Part shown: positions 7,872-18,367 of the stretch, piece after piece | Layout: every line of letters begins with the position of its first letter | Position numbering within the stretch: the stretch's first letter is position 1 | NCBI RefSeq assembly: GCF_034350045.1 | Contig: NZ_CP133781.1 | Coordinates: forward strand, 3,068,001-3,132,000 | DNA: 64,000 nt | Direction of reading: 5' to 3' | From: Pseudomonas sp. CCI4.2 | GTDB lineage: Bacteria > Pseudomonadota > Gammaproteobacteria > Pseudomonadales > Pseudomonadaceae | The notes under the pieces: model-generated | What the model saw: the letters and a program-made list of their open reading frames with translations, nothing else | The model's database searches: none | Told to the model about the DNA's origin: nothing | Program-made: the position numbers and the translations under genes

Positions 7872-9743
7872 ATGCTGCAGAATATCAGGGACAATTCCCA
7901 AGGCTGGATTGCCAAGACAATCATTGGCGTGATCATGGCGCTGATGGCCTTGACCGGCTTCGATGCCCTATTCAGGGCCACCAGCACCAGTCAGGATGCT
8001 GCCAAGGTCAATGGTGAAGAAATCACCCAAACCGAGCTGAGTCAGGCGATTGAGATACAACGCCGGCAGCTCGCGCAACAGCTGGGCAAGGATTTCGATC
8101 CCGCGCTGCTGGACGAAAAAATGCTGCACGACTCGGCCCTTAAAGGCTTGGTCGATCGCAAATTGTTGCTCGAAGGTGCCGCTGACTCCAAATTCGGTTT
8201 CTCCGAGGCTGCGTTGGATCAGCAGATTTTGCAGACACCTGAGTTTCAGGTAGACGGCAAATTCAATCCTGATCGTTTTGATCAGGTCATCCGCCAGTTG
8301 GGCTTCAGCCGTTTGCAATTCCGCCAGATGATGGGTCAGGAAATGTTGATCGGTCAGGTGCGCGCCGGTTTGGCGGGCAGCAGTTTTGTCACCGACGCTC
8401 AGGTTGACGCGTTTGCCCGTCTGGAAAAACAGACGCGTGATTTCGCCACGCTGACGTTTATTCCCGACATCGCGGCCGCAAAAGTGACCGACGCTGAAAT
8501 CAAGACGCATTACGACGAACACGCCAAAGAGTTCATGAGCCCCGAGCAGGTCGTGCTGGATTTCATTGAATTGAAGAAATCCGCCTTTTTTGATCAGGTT
8601 CAAGTCAAGGACGCTGATTTGCAGGCGGCGTATCAGAAAGAAATCGGCAACCTTGCCGAGCAGCGTCGTGCTGCACACATTCTGATCGAAGTGAACGACA
8701 AAATGACCGATGCCCAGGCCAAAGCGAAGATTGAAGATATTCAAAAGCGCTTGGCCAAAGGTGAGGATTTTGCGGCGTTGGCCAAAGAATTTTCACAGGA
8801 TCCGGGTTCTGCCAGCAGAGGCGGTGACTTGGGTTATGCAGGTCAGGGCGTCTACGATCCGGCTTTCGAAAAGGCGTTGTATGACCTGAAGAAAGACCAG
8901 GTATCGGTACCGGTGCGCAGCAGTTTCGGCTGGCACTTGATCAAGCTGTTGGGTATTGAAGCGCCGTCTGTTCCAACCTTCGCCAGTTTGAAAGACAAGC
9001 TAACCCACGAGCTGAAATCTCAGCAGGTTGAGCAGCGTTATGTCGATGCCACCAAGAAGCTTGAAGACTCGGCGTTCGAAGCGTCCGATCTGGCGCAGCC
9101 TGCCCAAGAGCTTGGCCTGAAAGTGCAAACCTCCGCGCCGTTCGGCCGTGAGGGAGGGGAAGGTATTACCGCCAACCGTGCCGTGATACAGGCCGCGTTT
9201 AGCCGGGAAGTGCTTGAGGATGGTTCTAATAGTGCCGCCCTCGAACTCGATCCGGAAACATCTGTGGTGGTGCGGGTCAAGGAACACCGTCAGCCAGAGC
9301 AGTTGCCACTTGAAAGCGTTGCCAGCAGCATTCGGGCGCAGTTGATGAAGAATCACGCCAGCGATGCGGTCAAGGCCAAAGGTGAGGCGTTATTGGCGGG
9401 TCTGCGCGACGGTAAAATACCGCTGACAGCCAAACAAGACGGTCAAAGCTGGAAAGTGCTGGAAGCGGTTAGCCGCAGTCAGGAAGGTGTTGACCCGGCA
9501 GTGCTGCAAACGCTATTCCGCATGCCCAAGCCAGAAGGCAAAGGCAAGCCGGTCTACAAGAGTCTGAAAGCAGCTGACGGTAGCTTCGTGATCGTGCGCC
9601 TTAATGGCGTCAATCAAGCCGCAGCGCCGACAGCTGATGAAAAGACTCAGTACCGCCGCTTCCTCGCCTCGCGGGCAGGTCAGCAGGACTTTGCTGCTTA
9701 CCGTGCACAGCTGGAAAGCAAAGCGAAGATCGAACGTTACTAA
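7872..9743 (+). CDS. ppiD: Peptidyl-prolyl cis-trans isomerase PpiD (periplasmic chaperone anchor)
   Basis: Inner-membrane-anchored periplasmic folding factor near the Sec translocon. The 623-residue protein has one N-terminal membrane segment (about residues 14-34, IAKTIIGVIMALMALTGF), a SurA-type N-domain, and a parvulin rotamase domain at about 265-365 (AAHILIEVNDK to GWHLIKLLG). The C-terminal part is a chaperone-like region. ATG 7872 is preceded by CTGGGGGACG. It is conserved behind hupB and ends at a strong terminator. Confidence 0.95.
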   Translation: MLQNIRDNSQGWIAKTIIGVIMALMALTGFDALFRATSTSQDAAKVNGEEITQTELSQAIEIQRRQLAQQLGKDFDPALLDEKMLHDSALKGLVDRKLLLEGAADSKFGFSEAALDQQILQTPEFQVDGKFNPDRFDQVIRQLGFSRLQFRQMMGQEMLIGQVRAGLAGSSFVTDAQVDAFARLEKQTRDFATLTFIPDIAAAKVTDAEIKTHYDEHAKEFMSPEQVVLDFIELKKSAFFDQVQVKDADLQAAYQKEIGNLAEQRRAAHILIEVNDKMTDAQAKAKIEDIQKRLAKGEDFAALAKEFSQDPGSASRGGDLGYAGQGVYDPAFEKALYDLKKDQVSVPVRSSFGWHLIKLLGIEAPSVPTFASLKDKLTHELKSQQVEQRYVDATKKLEDSAFEASDLAQPAQELGLKVQTSAPFGREGGEGITANRAVIQAAFSREVLEDGSNSAALELDPETSVVVRVKEHRQPEQLPLESVASSIRAQLMKNHASDAVKAKGEALLAGLRDGKIPLTAKQDGQSWKVLEAVSRSQEGVDPAVLQTLFRMPKPEGKGKPVYKSLKAADGSFVIVRLNGVNQAAAPTADEKTQYRRFLASRAGQQDFAAYRAQLESKAKIERY

Positions 9744-9759
9744 CGTTTAGCCTCGCTAC

Positions 9760-9794
9760 AAAAAAAGGCCGCTCAACTGAGCGGCCTTTTTTTT
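9760..9794. terminator. Terminator after ppiD, usable from both sides
   Basis: GGCCGCTC (9767-9774) pairs with GAGCGGCC (9779-9786) around AACT. The stem is flanked by seven A residues upstream and eight T residues downstream, so it could terminate transcription in either direction. Confidence 0.9.
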
Positions 9795-9826
9795 CAAGCT
9801 CCGCGAATGCTAACCGCCTGTAGATA

Positions 9827-9888
9827 CCAACTTGTTGGCGAGGCGCTATAACTGACACGCCGCATCAAGCCCATCGCCAACAAGTTGG
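9827..9888. repeat. Inverted pair of short intergenic palindromes
   Basis: CCAACTTGTTGGCG at 9827-9840 is repeated in inverse as CGCCAACAAGTTGG at 9875-9888, with 34 bases between. The same core recurs near 35.4, 40.2, 43.5, 52.6 and 58.6 kb, always between genes, as REP-type elements do. Confidence 0.75.
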
Positions 9889-9920
9889 CTCAGAACGTTT
9901 GCGGTGTACCCCAGCCAACA

Positions 9921-9954
9921 AAAAGCCCGCAACTCGTGCGAGCGGCGGGCTTTT
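9921..9954 (-). terminator. Intrinsic terminator of the yej-fabI unit
   Basis: AAAAGCCCGC (9921-9930) and GCGGGCTTTT (9945-9954) form a perfect stem around a loop that holds CTCG/CGAG. Read on the minus strand it follows the fabI stop by about 15 bases and ends in T residues. Confidence 0.85.
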
Positions 9955-9969
9955 GATCAAGCGGTGAAA

Positions 9970-10764
9970 TCAGTCTTCGAGGTTGCCCATCGCGGTGGTG
10001 TTGAAGCCGCCGTCGACGTACATGATCTCGCCGCTGATGCCGGACGCCAGGTCGGAGCACAGGAAGGCGCCGGCGTTGCCGACCTCATCGATGGTCACAT
10101 TGCGACGCAGCGGAGTTTGCGCTTCGTTGACGGCGAGCATTTTTCGGAAATTTTTGATGCCAGAAGCCGCCAAGGTACGGATCGGACCAGCCGATACGGC
10201 GTTGACGCGGGTGCCTTCTGGGCCAAGGCTGCCGGCCAGGTAACGTACACCCGCTTCCAGGCTGGCTTTGGCCATGCCCATCACGTTGTAGTTAGGCATG
10301 GTGCGCTCTGCGCCCAAGTACGACAGGGTCAGCAGGCTGCCGTTACGGCCTTTCATCATTTCGCGACCGGCTTTGGCCAAGGCCACAAAGCTGTAAGCGC
10401 TGATGTCGTGAGCGATACGGAAGCCTTCGCGGGTGGTTGCTTTGGTGAAGTCACCGTCAAGCTGGTCACCGGGTGCGAAGCCTACTGAGTGGACGATCAC
10501 GTCCAGGCCATCCCACTTCTTGCTCAGCTCTTCGAAGACCTTGGCGATCTCTTCGTCGCTGGCCACGTCGCAAGGGAAGCACAGTTCAGGATTTGAACCC
10601 CAGCCTGCAGCGAACTCTTCGACACGACCTTTCAATTTTTCGTTCTGATACGTGAAGGCCAGCTCTGCGCCCTCGCGATGCATGGCGGCAGCAATGCCGG
10701 ATGCGATGGACAGTTTGCTAGCGACACCGACGATCAGGACGCGCTTACCGGCGAGAAAACCCAT
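9970..10764 (-). CDS. fabI: Enoyl-[acyl-carrier-protein] reductase (NADH) FabI
   Basis: Last reductive step of type II fatty-acid elongation, trans-2-enoyl-ACP to acyl-ACP. The 264-residue SDR-family protein has the FabI N-terminus [20 protein letters not shown] and the active-site set Tyr149, Tyr159 and Lys166 ([20 protein letters not shown]). The start ATG is preceded by GAAGAGGAA. It lies 18 bases after yejF in the same direction and ends at a terminator, so it can be read with the transporter as well as alone. This is the triclosan-sensitive FabI type by sequence. Confidence 0.96.
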   Translation of the reverse strand: MGFLAGKRVLIVGVASKLSIASGIAAAMHREGAELAFTYQNEKLKGRVEEFAAGWGSNPELCFPCDVASDEEIAKVFEELSKKWDGLDVIVHSVGFAPGDQLDGDFTKATTREGFRIAHDISAYSFVALAKAGREMMKGRNGSLLTLSYLGAERTMPNYNVMGMAKASLEAGVRYLAGSLGPEGTRVNAVSAGPIRTLAASGIKNFRKMLAVNEAQTPLRRNVTIDEVGNAGAFLCSDLASGISGEIMYVDGGFNTTAMGNLED

Positions 10765-10782
10765 GTGTTGTTCCTCTTCAGG

Positions 10783-12393
10783 TTAATCGACAGCTACCGG
10801 CGCCAAAAAGGCGGCCTCCAGCAGCTGCTGTGTATAGGGATGTTGCGGCGCGGCAAAAATGCTGCGCGCCGAACCTTGCTCAACGACTTGTCCTTGCTTG
10901 ATCACCATCAACTGGTGGCTCAACGCTTTGACTACCGCCAGGTCATGGCTGATAAACAAATAGGTCAGGTTGTACTTTTTTTGCAGTGACCGCAGCAGCT
11001 CCACTACTTGGCGCTGAACGGTCCGGTCGAGCGCCGACGTGGGCTCGTCCAACAAAATCAGCGCCGGTTTTAACACTAATGCCCGGGCAATGGCGATTCT
11101 CTGCCGTTGCCCGCCGGAAAATTCATGGGGGTAGCGGTGCCGAGTCTCCGGATCCAGACCTACCTCCTTAAGCGCCTCAATGATCGCGCTTTCTTGCTCG
11201 GCCGGGGAGCCCATGCGATGAATGCGCAGGCCCTCACCGACAATTTCACTCACCGTCATGCGTGGGCTCAGGCTGCCAAACGGGTCCTGGAACACCACCT
11301 GCATTTGCCGACGCAGGGGACGTATCTGCTGCTGCGTCAGGCAGTCTAGCGTTTTGCCCTGAAAGCGTATGGCGCCTTGGCTCCCGATCAACCGAAGAAT
11401 GGCCAGGCCCATGGTCGATTTGCCCGAGCCGCTTTCGCCCACTATCCCCAGTGTCTGCCCTTGGAGCAGGCTGAAATTAACCCCGTCCACTGCCTTGACG
11501 TGATCGACAGTGTGTTTGAACAGCCCTTTCTTGATCGGAAACCAGACGCGCAGGTCTTCTACTTCAAGCAGCGGGGCACCTGCCACCGTGGTCGCCGGGC
11601 CGCCGCTAGGCTCCGCGCCCAGCAACTCTTGGGTGTACGGATGCTGCGGTGAACGGAACAGCTGTTCACAGGACGCTTGTTCGACGATGCAACCGCGCTG
11701 CATGACACATACTCGGTGCGCAATTTGCCGTACCAGGTTCAAATCGTGGCTGATCAACAGCAGCGCCATGCCCAACCGGGCCTGTAATTCCTTGAGCAGT
11801 TCGAGGATTTTCAGTTGCACCGTGACGTCCAGCGCGGTGGTCGGTTCGTCGGCAATCAACAGTTCGGGTTCGTTAGCGAGGGCCATGGCAATCATTACGC
11901 GCTGCCGCTGACCGCCTGAGAGCTCGTGTGGCAGGGCTTTGAGTCTTTTGTGTGGCTCATTGATACCAACCAACTCAAGCAGCTCCAGTGTCCGCACAGT
12001 GGCCGCCTTGCCTTGCAAGCCCTTGTGCAGGCTAAGCACTTCGTTGACCTGTTTCTCGATGGATTGCAGCGGGTTGAGCGAGGTCATGGGTTCTTGAAAA
12101 ACCATCGCGATCCGGTTGCCACGAATCGCACGCAAGCGTTTCTCACTGAGCTTGAGCAAGTCATGCCCTGCGTAATGAATTGTGCCGCTGGGATGGCGCG
12201 CCAGCGGGTAGGGCAGCAGACGCAGTATTGAATGCGCGATGACAGACTTGCCCGACCCGCTTTCGCCGACCAACGCCAGGGTTTCGCCGCGACGGACATC
12301 GAAACTGATGCCCTCGACCACCCGATGGATGTTCCCGTCGGCAACGAACTCCACGGCGAGATCGCGGACTTCGATCAAATTGTCCTTGTTCAT
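10783..12393 (-). CDS. yejF: ABC transporter ATP-binding protein, YejF type (two ATPase domains)
   Basis: A single chain of 536 residues carrying two complete oligopeptide-family ATPases. Each has Walker A GESGSGKS, a signature (LSGGQRQRVMIA and FSGGQRQRIAIA), Walker B (LLIADEPTTALD, LILLDEPTSALD) and a His switch (ISHDL). It would energise uptake of peptides through the YejBE channel in the inner membrane. In E. coli YejABEF imports peptide antibiotics such as microcin C. One base separates its start from the yejE stop. Confidence 0.93.
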   Translation of the reverse strand: MNKDNLIEVRDLAVEFVADGNIHRVVEGISFDVRRGETLALVGESGSGKSVIAHSILRLLPYPLARHPSGTIHYAGHDLLKLSEKRLRAIRGNRIAMVFQEPMTSLNPLQSIEKQVNEVLSLHKGLQGKAATVRTLELLELVGINEPHKRLKALPHELSGGQRQRVMIAMALANEPELLIADEPTTALDVTVQLKILELLKELQARLGMALLLISHDLNLVRQIAHRVCVMQRGCIVEQASCEQLFRSPQHPYTQELLGAEPSGGPATTVAGAPLLEVEDLRVWFPIKKGLFKHTVDHVKAVDGVNFSLLQGQTLGIVGESGSGKSTMGLAILRLIGSQGAIRFQGKTLDCLTQQQIRPLRRQMQVVFQDPFGSLSPRMTVSEIVGEGLRIHRMGSPAEQESAIIEALKEVGLDPETRHRYPHEFSGGQRQRIAIARALVLKPALILLDEPTSALDRTVQRQVVELLRSLQKKYNLTYLFISHDLAVVKALSHQLMVIKQGQVVEQGSARSIFAAPQHPYTQQLLEAAFLAPVAVD

Positions 12394-12394
12394 C

Positions 12395-13414
12395 TCATTT
12401 CCTTGGGTCGAAAGCGTCGCGGGCGGATTCGCCGATGAACACCAGCAAGCTGAGCATCAGGGCCAATACGGCAAACGCGCTGATCCCGAGCCATGGTGCC
12501 TGCAAATTGGATTTGCCTTGGGCCACCAGTTCACCCAGCGATGGCGAGCCAGCGGGCAGGCCAAAGCCGAGAAAATCCAGCGCGGTCAGTGTACCGATGG
12601 CGCCGGTCAGAATGAACGGCATGAAAGTCATGGTCGAGACCATGGCATTGGGCAGAATATGCCGAAACATAATCGCCATGTTCTGCATGCCCAACGCCCG
12701 TGCAGCGCGCACGTATTCCAGGTTGCGCCCACGCAGGAACTCGGCCCGCACCACGTCCACCAGGCTCATCCAGGAAAACAGCAGCATGATGCCTAGCAGC
12801 CACCAGAAATTGGGCTGGACGAAACTTGCCAGAATGATTAGCAAGTAGAGCACCGGCAACCCTGACCATATCTCCAGAAAGCGCTGCCCGACCAAATCTA
12901 CCCAGCCGCCATAAAAACCCTGAAGCGCACCGGCAATCACCCCGACGATTGAGCTGAGGATCGTCAATGTCAGGGCAAACAATACCGAGATGCGAAACCC
13001 GTAGATGACCCGCGCCAACACATCGCGACCTTGATCATCGGTGCCGAAGTAATTTTCTAACGAGGGCGGTCCGGGCGCCGGGACTTTCAGGTCGTAATTA
13101 ATGCTTTGGTAGCTGAATGGGATCGGCGCCCACAGGGTCCAGGCGTCTTTGGCCTTCATCAGCTCCTTGATGTACGGGCTTTTGTAGTTAGCTTCCAGCG
13201 GGAATTCGCCGCCGAAGGTGGTTTCCGGGTAGCGCTTGAACACCGGGAAATACCATTGGCCGTCGTAATGCACGGCCAGCGGTTTATCGTTGGCGATCAA
13301 TTCGGCGCCAAGGCTCAGGCCGAACAAGACCAGAAACAACCACAGCGACCACCAGCCCCGCTTATTGGCTTTGAAGCGGGCGAAGCGACGACGATTGAGC
13401 GGTGAGAGCGTCAT
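12395..13414 (-). CDS. yejE: ABC transporter permease, YejE type
   Basis: Inner-membrane permease with the OppC-type layout: an N-terminal hydrophobic segment (WWSLWLFLVLFGLSLGAELI), a long periplasmic insertion, then five membrane helices with the ABC-facing loop EFLRGRNLEYVRAARALGMQ. 339 residues from ATG 13414. The reading frame is open further upstream, but the earlier codons overlap yejB. One base lies between the yejB stop and this ATG, so translation is probably coupled. Confidence 0.92.
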   Translation of the reverse strand: MTLSPLNRRRFARFKANKRGWWSLWLFLVLFGLSLGAELIANDKPLAVHYDGQWYFPVFKRYPETTFGGEFPLEANYKSPYIKELMKAKDAWTLWAPIPFSYQSINYDLKVPAPGPPSLENYFGTDDQGRDVLARVIYGFRISVLFALTLTILSSIVGVIAGALQGFYGGWVDLVGQRFLEIWSGLPVLYLLIILASFVQPNFWWLLGIMLLFSWMSLVDVVRAEFLRGRNLEYVRAARALGMQNMAIMFRHILPNAMVSTMTFMPFILTGAIGTLTALDFLGFGLPAGSPSLGELVAQGKSNLQAPWLGISAFAVLALMLSLLVFIGESARDAFDPRK

Positions 13415-13415
13415 A

Positions 13416-14489
13416 TCAATGCTCCCTGCTTTCGAAGTCGATACGCGGATCGACCAGCGTATAGGTGATGTCGCCAATCAATTTCACCACCAGTCCCAGC
13501 AGGGTAAAAATAAACAAGGTGCCGAACACTACGGGGTAGTCGCGGTTGATCGCCGCTTCGAAACTCATCAATCCCAGCCCGTCCAGGGAGAAAATGACTT
13601 CCACCAGCAGCGAGCCGGTAAAGAAGATGCCAATAAACGCAGACGGGAAACCGGCGATGACCAACAGCATGGCGTTGCGGAATACGTGGCCGTACAAGAC
13701 GGCCCGCTGACTCAAGCCTTTGGCTTTGGCCGTGATCACGTACTGCTTGCCGATCTCGTCGAGAAAGCTGTTCTTGGTCAGCAACGTCATGGTCGCGAAG
13801 TTGCCGATCACCAATGCAGTGACGGGCAACGCCAAGTGCCAGAAGTAATCGAGAATTTTGCCGCCCCAGCTCAGCTCATCAAAGTTGTTCGAGGTCAGGC
13901 CACGCAATGGAAACCAGTCGAAATAGCTGCCACCGGCAAAGACCACGATCAGCAGAATCGCAAACAGGAAGGCCGGTATCGCGTAACCGATGATGATTGC
14001 GGTGCTGGTCCAGACGTCGAAGTGGCTGCCGTGTCGTGTGGCCTTAGCAATCCCCAATGGAATCGACACCAGGTACATGATCAACGTGCTCCACAGCCCG
14101 AGGGAAATGGAGACCGGCATCTTCTCTTTAATCAGGTCGATGACTTTGGCGTCGCGAAAAAAACTGTTGCCGAAATCCAGCGTGGCGTAGTTCTTGATCA
14201 TGATCCACAGGCGTTCGGGGGCAGACTTGTCAAAGCCGTACATGTGCTCGATTTCTTTCACCAGCGCCGGGTCCAGCCCTTGAGCGCCACGATAGCTGGA
14301 ACCGGCCACCGACACTTCCGCACCACCGCCAGCGATGCGACTGGTGGCGCCGTCGAAGCCTTCGATCTTGGCGATCATTTGCTCCACGGGGCCACCGGGA
14401 GCTGCCTGAATGATCACGAAATTGATCAGCAAGATGCCGAACAGGGTGGGAACTATCAGCAGCAAGCGCCGAAAAATGTAGGCCAGCAT
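13416..14489 (-). CDS. yejB: ABC transporter permease, YejB type
   Basis: Inner-membrane permease of the OppB class, 357 residues from ATG 14489 ([20 protein letters not shown], the usual OppB-type first helix). It carries the coupling motif [27 protein letters not shown]. It partners YejE in the channel. The gene starts one base after the yejA-like stop at 14491 and runs one base short of yejE, forming a tight operon. Confidence 0.93.
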   Translation of the reverse strand: MLAYIFRRLLLIVPTLFGILLINFVIIQAAPGGPVEQMIAKIEGFDGATSRIAGGGAEVSVAGSSYRGAQGLDPALVKEIEHMYGFDKSAPERLWIMIKNYATLDFGNSFFRDAKVIDLIKEKMPVSISLGLWSTLIMYLVSIPLGIAKATRHGSHFDVWTSTAIIIGYAIPAFLFAILLIVVFAGGSYFDWFPLRGLTSNNFDELSWGGKILDYFWHLALPVTALVIGNFATMTLLTKNSFLDEIGKQYVITAKAKGLSQRAVLYGHVFRNAMLLVIAGFPSAFIGIFFTGSLLVEVIFSLDGLGLMSFEAAINRDYPVVFGTLFIFTLLGLVVKLIGDITYTLVDPRIDFESREH

Positions 14490-14490
14490 C

Positions 14491-16356
14491 TTATTGCTCC
14501 ACGCTCGCCGGCTTGGCTTGCTCAGGGGTTGGGCCGGGCATAGGCACGGGAATAGCCCGTGTGGCGTCGGGTTTGACCCACCAGGTCGAAGGCGCCACAT
14601 CGTACAGTGCCGTGGTTTTCGGGTGGCCAATAGGGTCCCAATACGCCACGCGCCAGGTTTTAATGTGCCAATTGGGGATGACGTAATAACCCCAAAGCAG
14701 CGCCCGGTCCAGTGCTCGCGCGTGGGTGATCAGGCTTTGCCGTGAATCGGCGTTGATCAGGCCCTCGACCAAGGTGTCGATGGCCGGGTCTTTAAGTCCC
14801 ATGAAATTGCGGCTGCCCGGTTTATCGGCGCTGGAGGAGTCCCAGTATTCCCGCTGTTCGTTGCCCGGCGAATTGGACTGCGGGAAACCACTGACGATCA
14901 TGTCGAAATCCCGCGAGCGCAAGCGATTGACGTATTGCGAGACATCGACTCGGCGCAGCACGAAATCGATGCCAAGGTCGCTGAGGTTGCGCTTGAACGG
15001 CAGCAACACCCGTTCGAATTCGGTCTGTGCCAGTAAGAATTCGATCTGCACCGGCTTGCCTTGGGCATCGACCATCTTGTCGCCGACGATGCGCCAACCG
15101 GCCTCTTGCAGCAGTTGAAAGGCCTGGCGTTGTTGTGGACGAATCATCCCGCTGCCGTCAGTCACTGGCAGCTTGAATTCATCGGTGAACACTTTGCCCG
15201 GCAACGTGCTGCGCAGGGGCTCAAGAATCGCCAGTTCATCGGCGGATGGCAGGCCGCGTGAGGCCATTTCGGAATTATCGAAGTAACTGTTGGTGCGGGT
15301 GTAGGCGCCATTGAACAGCTGCTTGTTGGTCCATTCAAAATCCAGCAGCAGGCTAAGTGCTTCACGCACACGGGGGTCCTGAAAAATCGGACGCCGCAGG
15401 TTGAAGACAAACCCCTGCATGCCGGTGGGGTTGCCATTGGGGATTTCTTCCTTGATCAAGCGTCCGGCGTTGACTGCTGGGGTGTTGTAGGCGGTGGCCC
15501 AGTTCTTCGCGCTGATCTCCAGCCAATAATCGAATTGCCCGGCCTTTAGCGCTTCGAGGGCTACGGTGTTGTCCCGGTAGTAGTCGAAGGTCATGGTGTC
15601 GAAATTGTAAAAGCCGCGGTTGACCGGCAGGTCCTTGCCCCAGTAGTCCTTGACCCGCTCGTAGCGAATCGAACGCCCGGCCTTGACCTCGGCGACCTTG
15701 TACGGTCCGCTGCCCAACGGAATTTCCAGATTGCCCTTGCTGAAATCTCGGTGTTCCCACCAGTGCTTGGGCAGGACCGGTATCTGGCCGAGGATCAACG
15801 GCAGCTCGCGGTTGTTGGTGTGCTTGAAGGTGAACAGCACGCGTAACGGGTCTTCGGCAATCACCTGATCGACATCGGCGTAGTAGCCGCGAAACATCGG
15901 CGCACCACTTTTGATCAGGGTCTGAAAACTAAACACGACGTCTTCAGCGCGTATCGGGTGGCCGTCGTGAAAATGCGCTTCCGGGCGCAGATAGAAGCGC
16001 ACCCAGCTGTTGTCCGGGGCCTTTTCAATTTTGCCGGCGATCAACCCGTATTCAGTGAACGGTTCGTCCAGGCCTTGGCGGGCCAGGGTGTCGTAGATCA
16101 TGCCGATGTCGTCGGCCGCGACGCCCTTGTTGATAAAGGGGTTGAGACTGTCGAAACCACCGAAGCCCGCCTGACGAAACGTGCCGCCCTTTGGCGCATC
16201 CGGGTTGACGTAGTCGAAGTGCTTGTAGTCAGCGGGGTATTTCGGCGCCTCGTTATAAAGGGTCACGGCGTGTTCGGGGGCGGCTTGCGTGACGCAGGCC
16301 AGGCCCATCATTACGATGCCGCTAGCCTGCAACAGCAGGGAGCGCATGACAGTCAT
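14491..16356 (-). CDS. yejA: Extracellular solute-binding protein, YejA type (second copy)
   Basis: Periplasmic peptide-binding protein of the SBP_bac_5 family, 621 residues, with a signal peptide ([23 protein letters not shown]) and the body [23 protein letters not shown] 16356 overlaps the stop of the preceding paralogue as ATGA, with CGGAGAAG upstream. It and the next gene share the family landmarks [28 protein letters not shown] and [14 protein letters not shown]. Two tandem binding proteins feeding one permease suggest a broadened peptide range. Confidence 0.92.
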   Translation of the reverse strand: MTVMRSLLLQASGIVMMGLACVTQAAPEHAVTLYNEAPKYPADYKHFDYVNPDAPKGGTFRQAGFGGFDSLNPFINKGVAADDIGMIYDTLARQGLDEPFTEYGLIAGKIEKAPDNSWVRFYLRPEAHFHDGHPIRAEDVVFSFQTLIKSGAPMFRGYYADVDQVIAEDPLRVLFTFKHTNNRELPLILGQIPVLPKHWWEHRDFSKGNLEIPLGSGPYKVAEVKAGRSIRYERVKDYWGKDLPVNRGFYNFDTMTFDYYRDNTVALEALKAGQFDYWLEISAKNWATAYNTPAVNAGRLIKEEIPNGNPTGMQGFVFNLRRPIFQDPRVREALSLLLDFEWTNKQLFNGAYTRTNSYFDNSEMASRGLPSADELAILEPLRSTLPGKVFTDEFKLPVTDGSGMIRPQQRQAFQLLQEAGWRIVGDKMVDAQGKPVQIEFLLAQTEFERVLLPFKRNLSDLGIDFVLRRVDVSQYVNRLRSRDFDMIVSGFPQSNSPGNEQREYWDSSSADKPGSRNFMGLKDPAIDTLVEGLINADSRQSLITHARALDRALLWGYYVIPNWHIKTWRVAYWDPIGHPKTTALYDVAPSTWWVKPDATRAIPVPMPGPTPEQAKPASVEQ

Positions 16357-18191
16357 TGAATCTTCTCCGAAGGCTTGAGCCACCACGCGCGCAAACCCAG
16401 GGTATAGGGCGGGGTGGTGACCATGACGAACCGGTTACGGTATGCCAGGCGATGATAGTCGAGGTACCAATTGGGAATGCTGTAATGCTGCCAGAGCAAC
16501 ACCCGATCCAGTGCGCGGGCGGCGGCGAGTTGATCTTCGTGGGTTTGTGCGGCCAGCAACTGTTTGAGCAGGCTGTCAACCACCGGGCTGGAAACCCCCG
16601 CGTAGTTCTTGCTGCCCTTGGTCGTCGCCTGACTGGAATGGAAATACTGCCATTGTTCAAGCCCTGGGCTCAGGCTCTGGTTGAGGGTCATCGAAATCAT
16701 GTCGAAGTCGAATGGGTCCAGGCGCTGTTTGTATTGGGCGGGATCTACCGTGCGCAGGTGGGCTTCGATGCCGATCCGCGATAAATCCTCGACGTAGGGT
16801 TGCAAGATGCGTTCGAGGTTCGGATTGACCAGCAGTATCTCGAAGCGCAGCGGTTGCCCGTTGCGGTTCAGCAGGCGTTGGTCGGACAGCGTCCAGCCTG
16901 CTTCGGTCAATAGACCGAGGACCCGGCGCAAGGTTTCCCGAGGAACCCCGCCGCCGTCAGTCTTTGACAGGCTAAATGGCTCAGTGAACAGCTTCGGTGG
17001 CAACTGATTGCGCCAAGGCGTCAACATTAACCATTCACGCCCCATAGGCAGGCCGCTGGCGGCGAATTCACTGTTGGGGTAATAGCTCAACGAGCGGGTG
17101 TAGGCGTCGCTAAACAGCGTGCGGTTGGTCCACTCAAAATTGAACATCAGGCTGAGTGCTTCGCGAACCTTGACGTCGGCAAACATGTTGCGCCGGGTGT
17201 TCATGAACAGCCCTTGGCTTTGAGTCGGAATCTTGTGCGGAATCTGCGCCTTGATCACATCGCCACGGGCGACCGCCGGGAAGTTGTAGCCGGTGGCCCA
17301 GTTCTTGGCCTGATGCTCGATGTAGATGTCGAACTCATTGGCTTTGAATGCTTCGAACGCTACATCGCTGTCGCGGTAAAACTCGACTTCAACCCGATTG
17401 AAGTTGTACTTGCCCCGATTGACGGGTAAGTCCTTGCCCCACCAGTCCTTGACCCGCTCGAAGACCAGACGCCTGCCGGGCTGCACGTGGGTAATCCGAT
17501 ACGGACCGCTGCCCACCGGAGGTTCGAACGTGGTGGCTTTGAAATCGCGGTTTTTCCAATAGTGCTGGGGCAACACAGGCAACTCGCCCAGACGCAGAAT
17601 CAGCAGTGGATTACCGCCGCGCTTGAATACGAAGCGAATCCGGTGCCGGCCCAGAATATCGACCCGTGCGACCTCCTGCAGGCTGGTGCGGTATTGCGGG
17701 TGACCTTCTCTGAGCAACAACCGATAGGAAAACGCGACGTCGTAGGCGGTGATTGGTTTGCCATCGTTGAAGCGGGCCTGCGGGCGGAGGTTGAACACCA
17801 CCCAACTGCGGTCGTCGCTATATTCGACGCTCTGCGCAATCAAGCCATAACTGGACGTGGGTTCGTCGCCGGAAGGGTCGTATTGGCCGGTGCCAACCAT
17901 CAGTGGCTCGTTGAGCTCATTGACGCCGTATTGCAGGAAATTGGGCGTCGAAATCGGGCTGCTGCCCTTGAAGGTGTAAGGATTAAGCGTATCGAATGTG
18001 CCAAACGCCATGATGCGCAAGGTGCCACCTTTCGGCGCCTCGGGATTGACCCAGTCGAAGTGAGTGAAGCTGGCTGGGTACTTGAGTACACCGAACTGCG
18101 CATAGCCATGGCTTTCGCTGATGGTAGCGGCTGCGGGAAAGCTCAAGGCCAGGCTGATGAATAGCAGGAGAAAACGTATCACGTCTGACAT
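16353..18191 (-). CDS. yejA: Extracellular solute-binding protein, YejA type (first copy)
   Basis: 612 residues beginning MSDVIRFLLLFISLALSFPAAA (signal peptide, cleavage probably after AAA). It is an SBP_bac_5 peptide-binding protein paralogous to the following gene, with [38 protein letters not shown] and MFADVKVREALSLMFN. The frame is open from 18308, but only ATG 18191 gives a signal peptide. It is the first gene of a six-gene minus-strand run ending with fabI. The ligand is unknown; the family precedent is short peptides and peptide-nucleotide antibiotics. Confidence 0.92.
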   Translation of the reverse strand: MSDVIRFLLLFISLALSFPAAATISESHGYAQFGVLKYPASFTHFDWVNPEAPKGGTLRIMAFGTFDTLNPYTFKGSSPISTPNFLQYGVNELNEPLMVGTGQYDPSGDEPTSSYGLIAQSVEYSDDRSWVVFNLRPQARFNDGKPITAYDVAFSYRLLLREGHPQYRTSLQEVARVDILGRHRIRFVFKRGGNPLLILRLGELPVLPQHYWKNRDFKATTFEPPVGSGPYRITHVQPGRRLVFERVKDWWGKDLPVNRGKYNFNRVEVEFYRDSDVAFEAFKANEFDIYIEHQAKNWATGYNFPAVARGDVIKAQIPHKIPTQSQGLFMNTRRNMFADVKVREALSLMFNFEWTNRTLFSDAYTRSLSYYPNSEFAASGLPMGREWLMLTPWRNQLPPKLFTEPFSLSKTDGGGVPRETLRRVLGLLTEAGWTLSDQRLLNRNGQPLRFEILLVNPNLERILQPYVEDLSRIGIEAHLRTVDPAQYKQRLDPFDFDMISMTLNQSLSPGLEQWQYFHSSQATTKGSKNYAGVSSPVVDSLLKQLLAAQTHEDQLAAARALDRVLLWQHYSIPNWYLDYHRLAYRNRFVMVTTPPYTLGLRAWWLKPSEKIQ

Positions 18192-18313
18192 CCGACTCAG
18201 GCGGCTTGGGCTACTGGGGCGGTACAGTAACAGCTTGTATCGGCTGGAAAAAGACGGCGGGCAGGCGGTGTCAGATACGTGACTCCTACAGGTTTTGTGC
18301 TCGCCCAAAAAAC

Positions 18314-18347
18314 CGGTGGGACCGAATTCATTCGGGAAAGCGTCAGC
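18314..18347. repeat. Single REP-type palindrome
   Basis: GGTGGGACCGAATTCATTCG and the following GGAAAG form a copy of the GGGACCGAATTnATTCGGG palindrome that recurs through the window. It lies between the convergent-side ends of the mltD and yejA transcripts. Confidence 0.75.
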
Positions 18348-18367
18348 GCTCCTTGGCGCAGCCTAAC

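Noticed and set aside
13290..14543. 417-codon plus-strand frame opposite yejB/yejE
   Set aside because: Rich in His, Gln and Arg as expected for the antisense of membrane genes. No plausible product.
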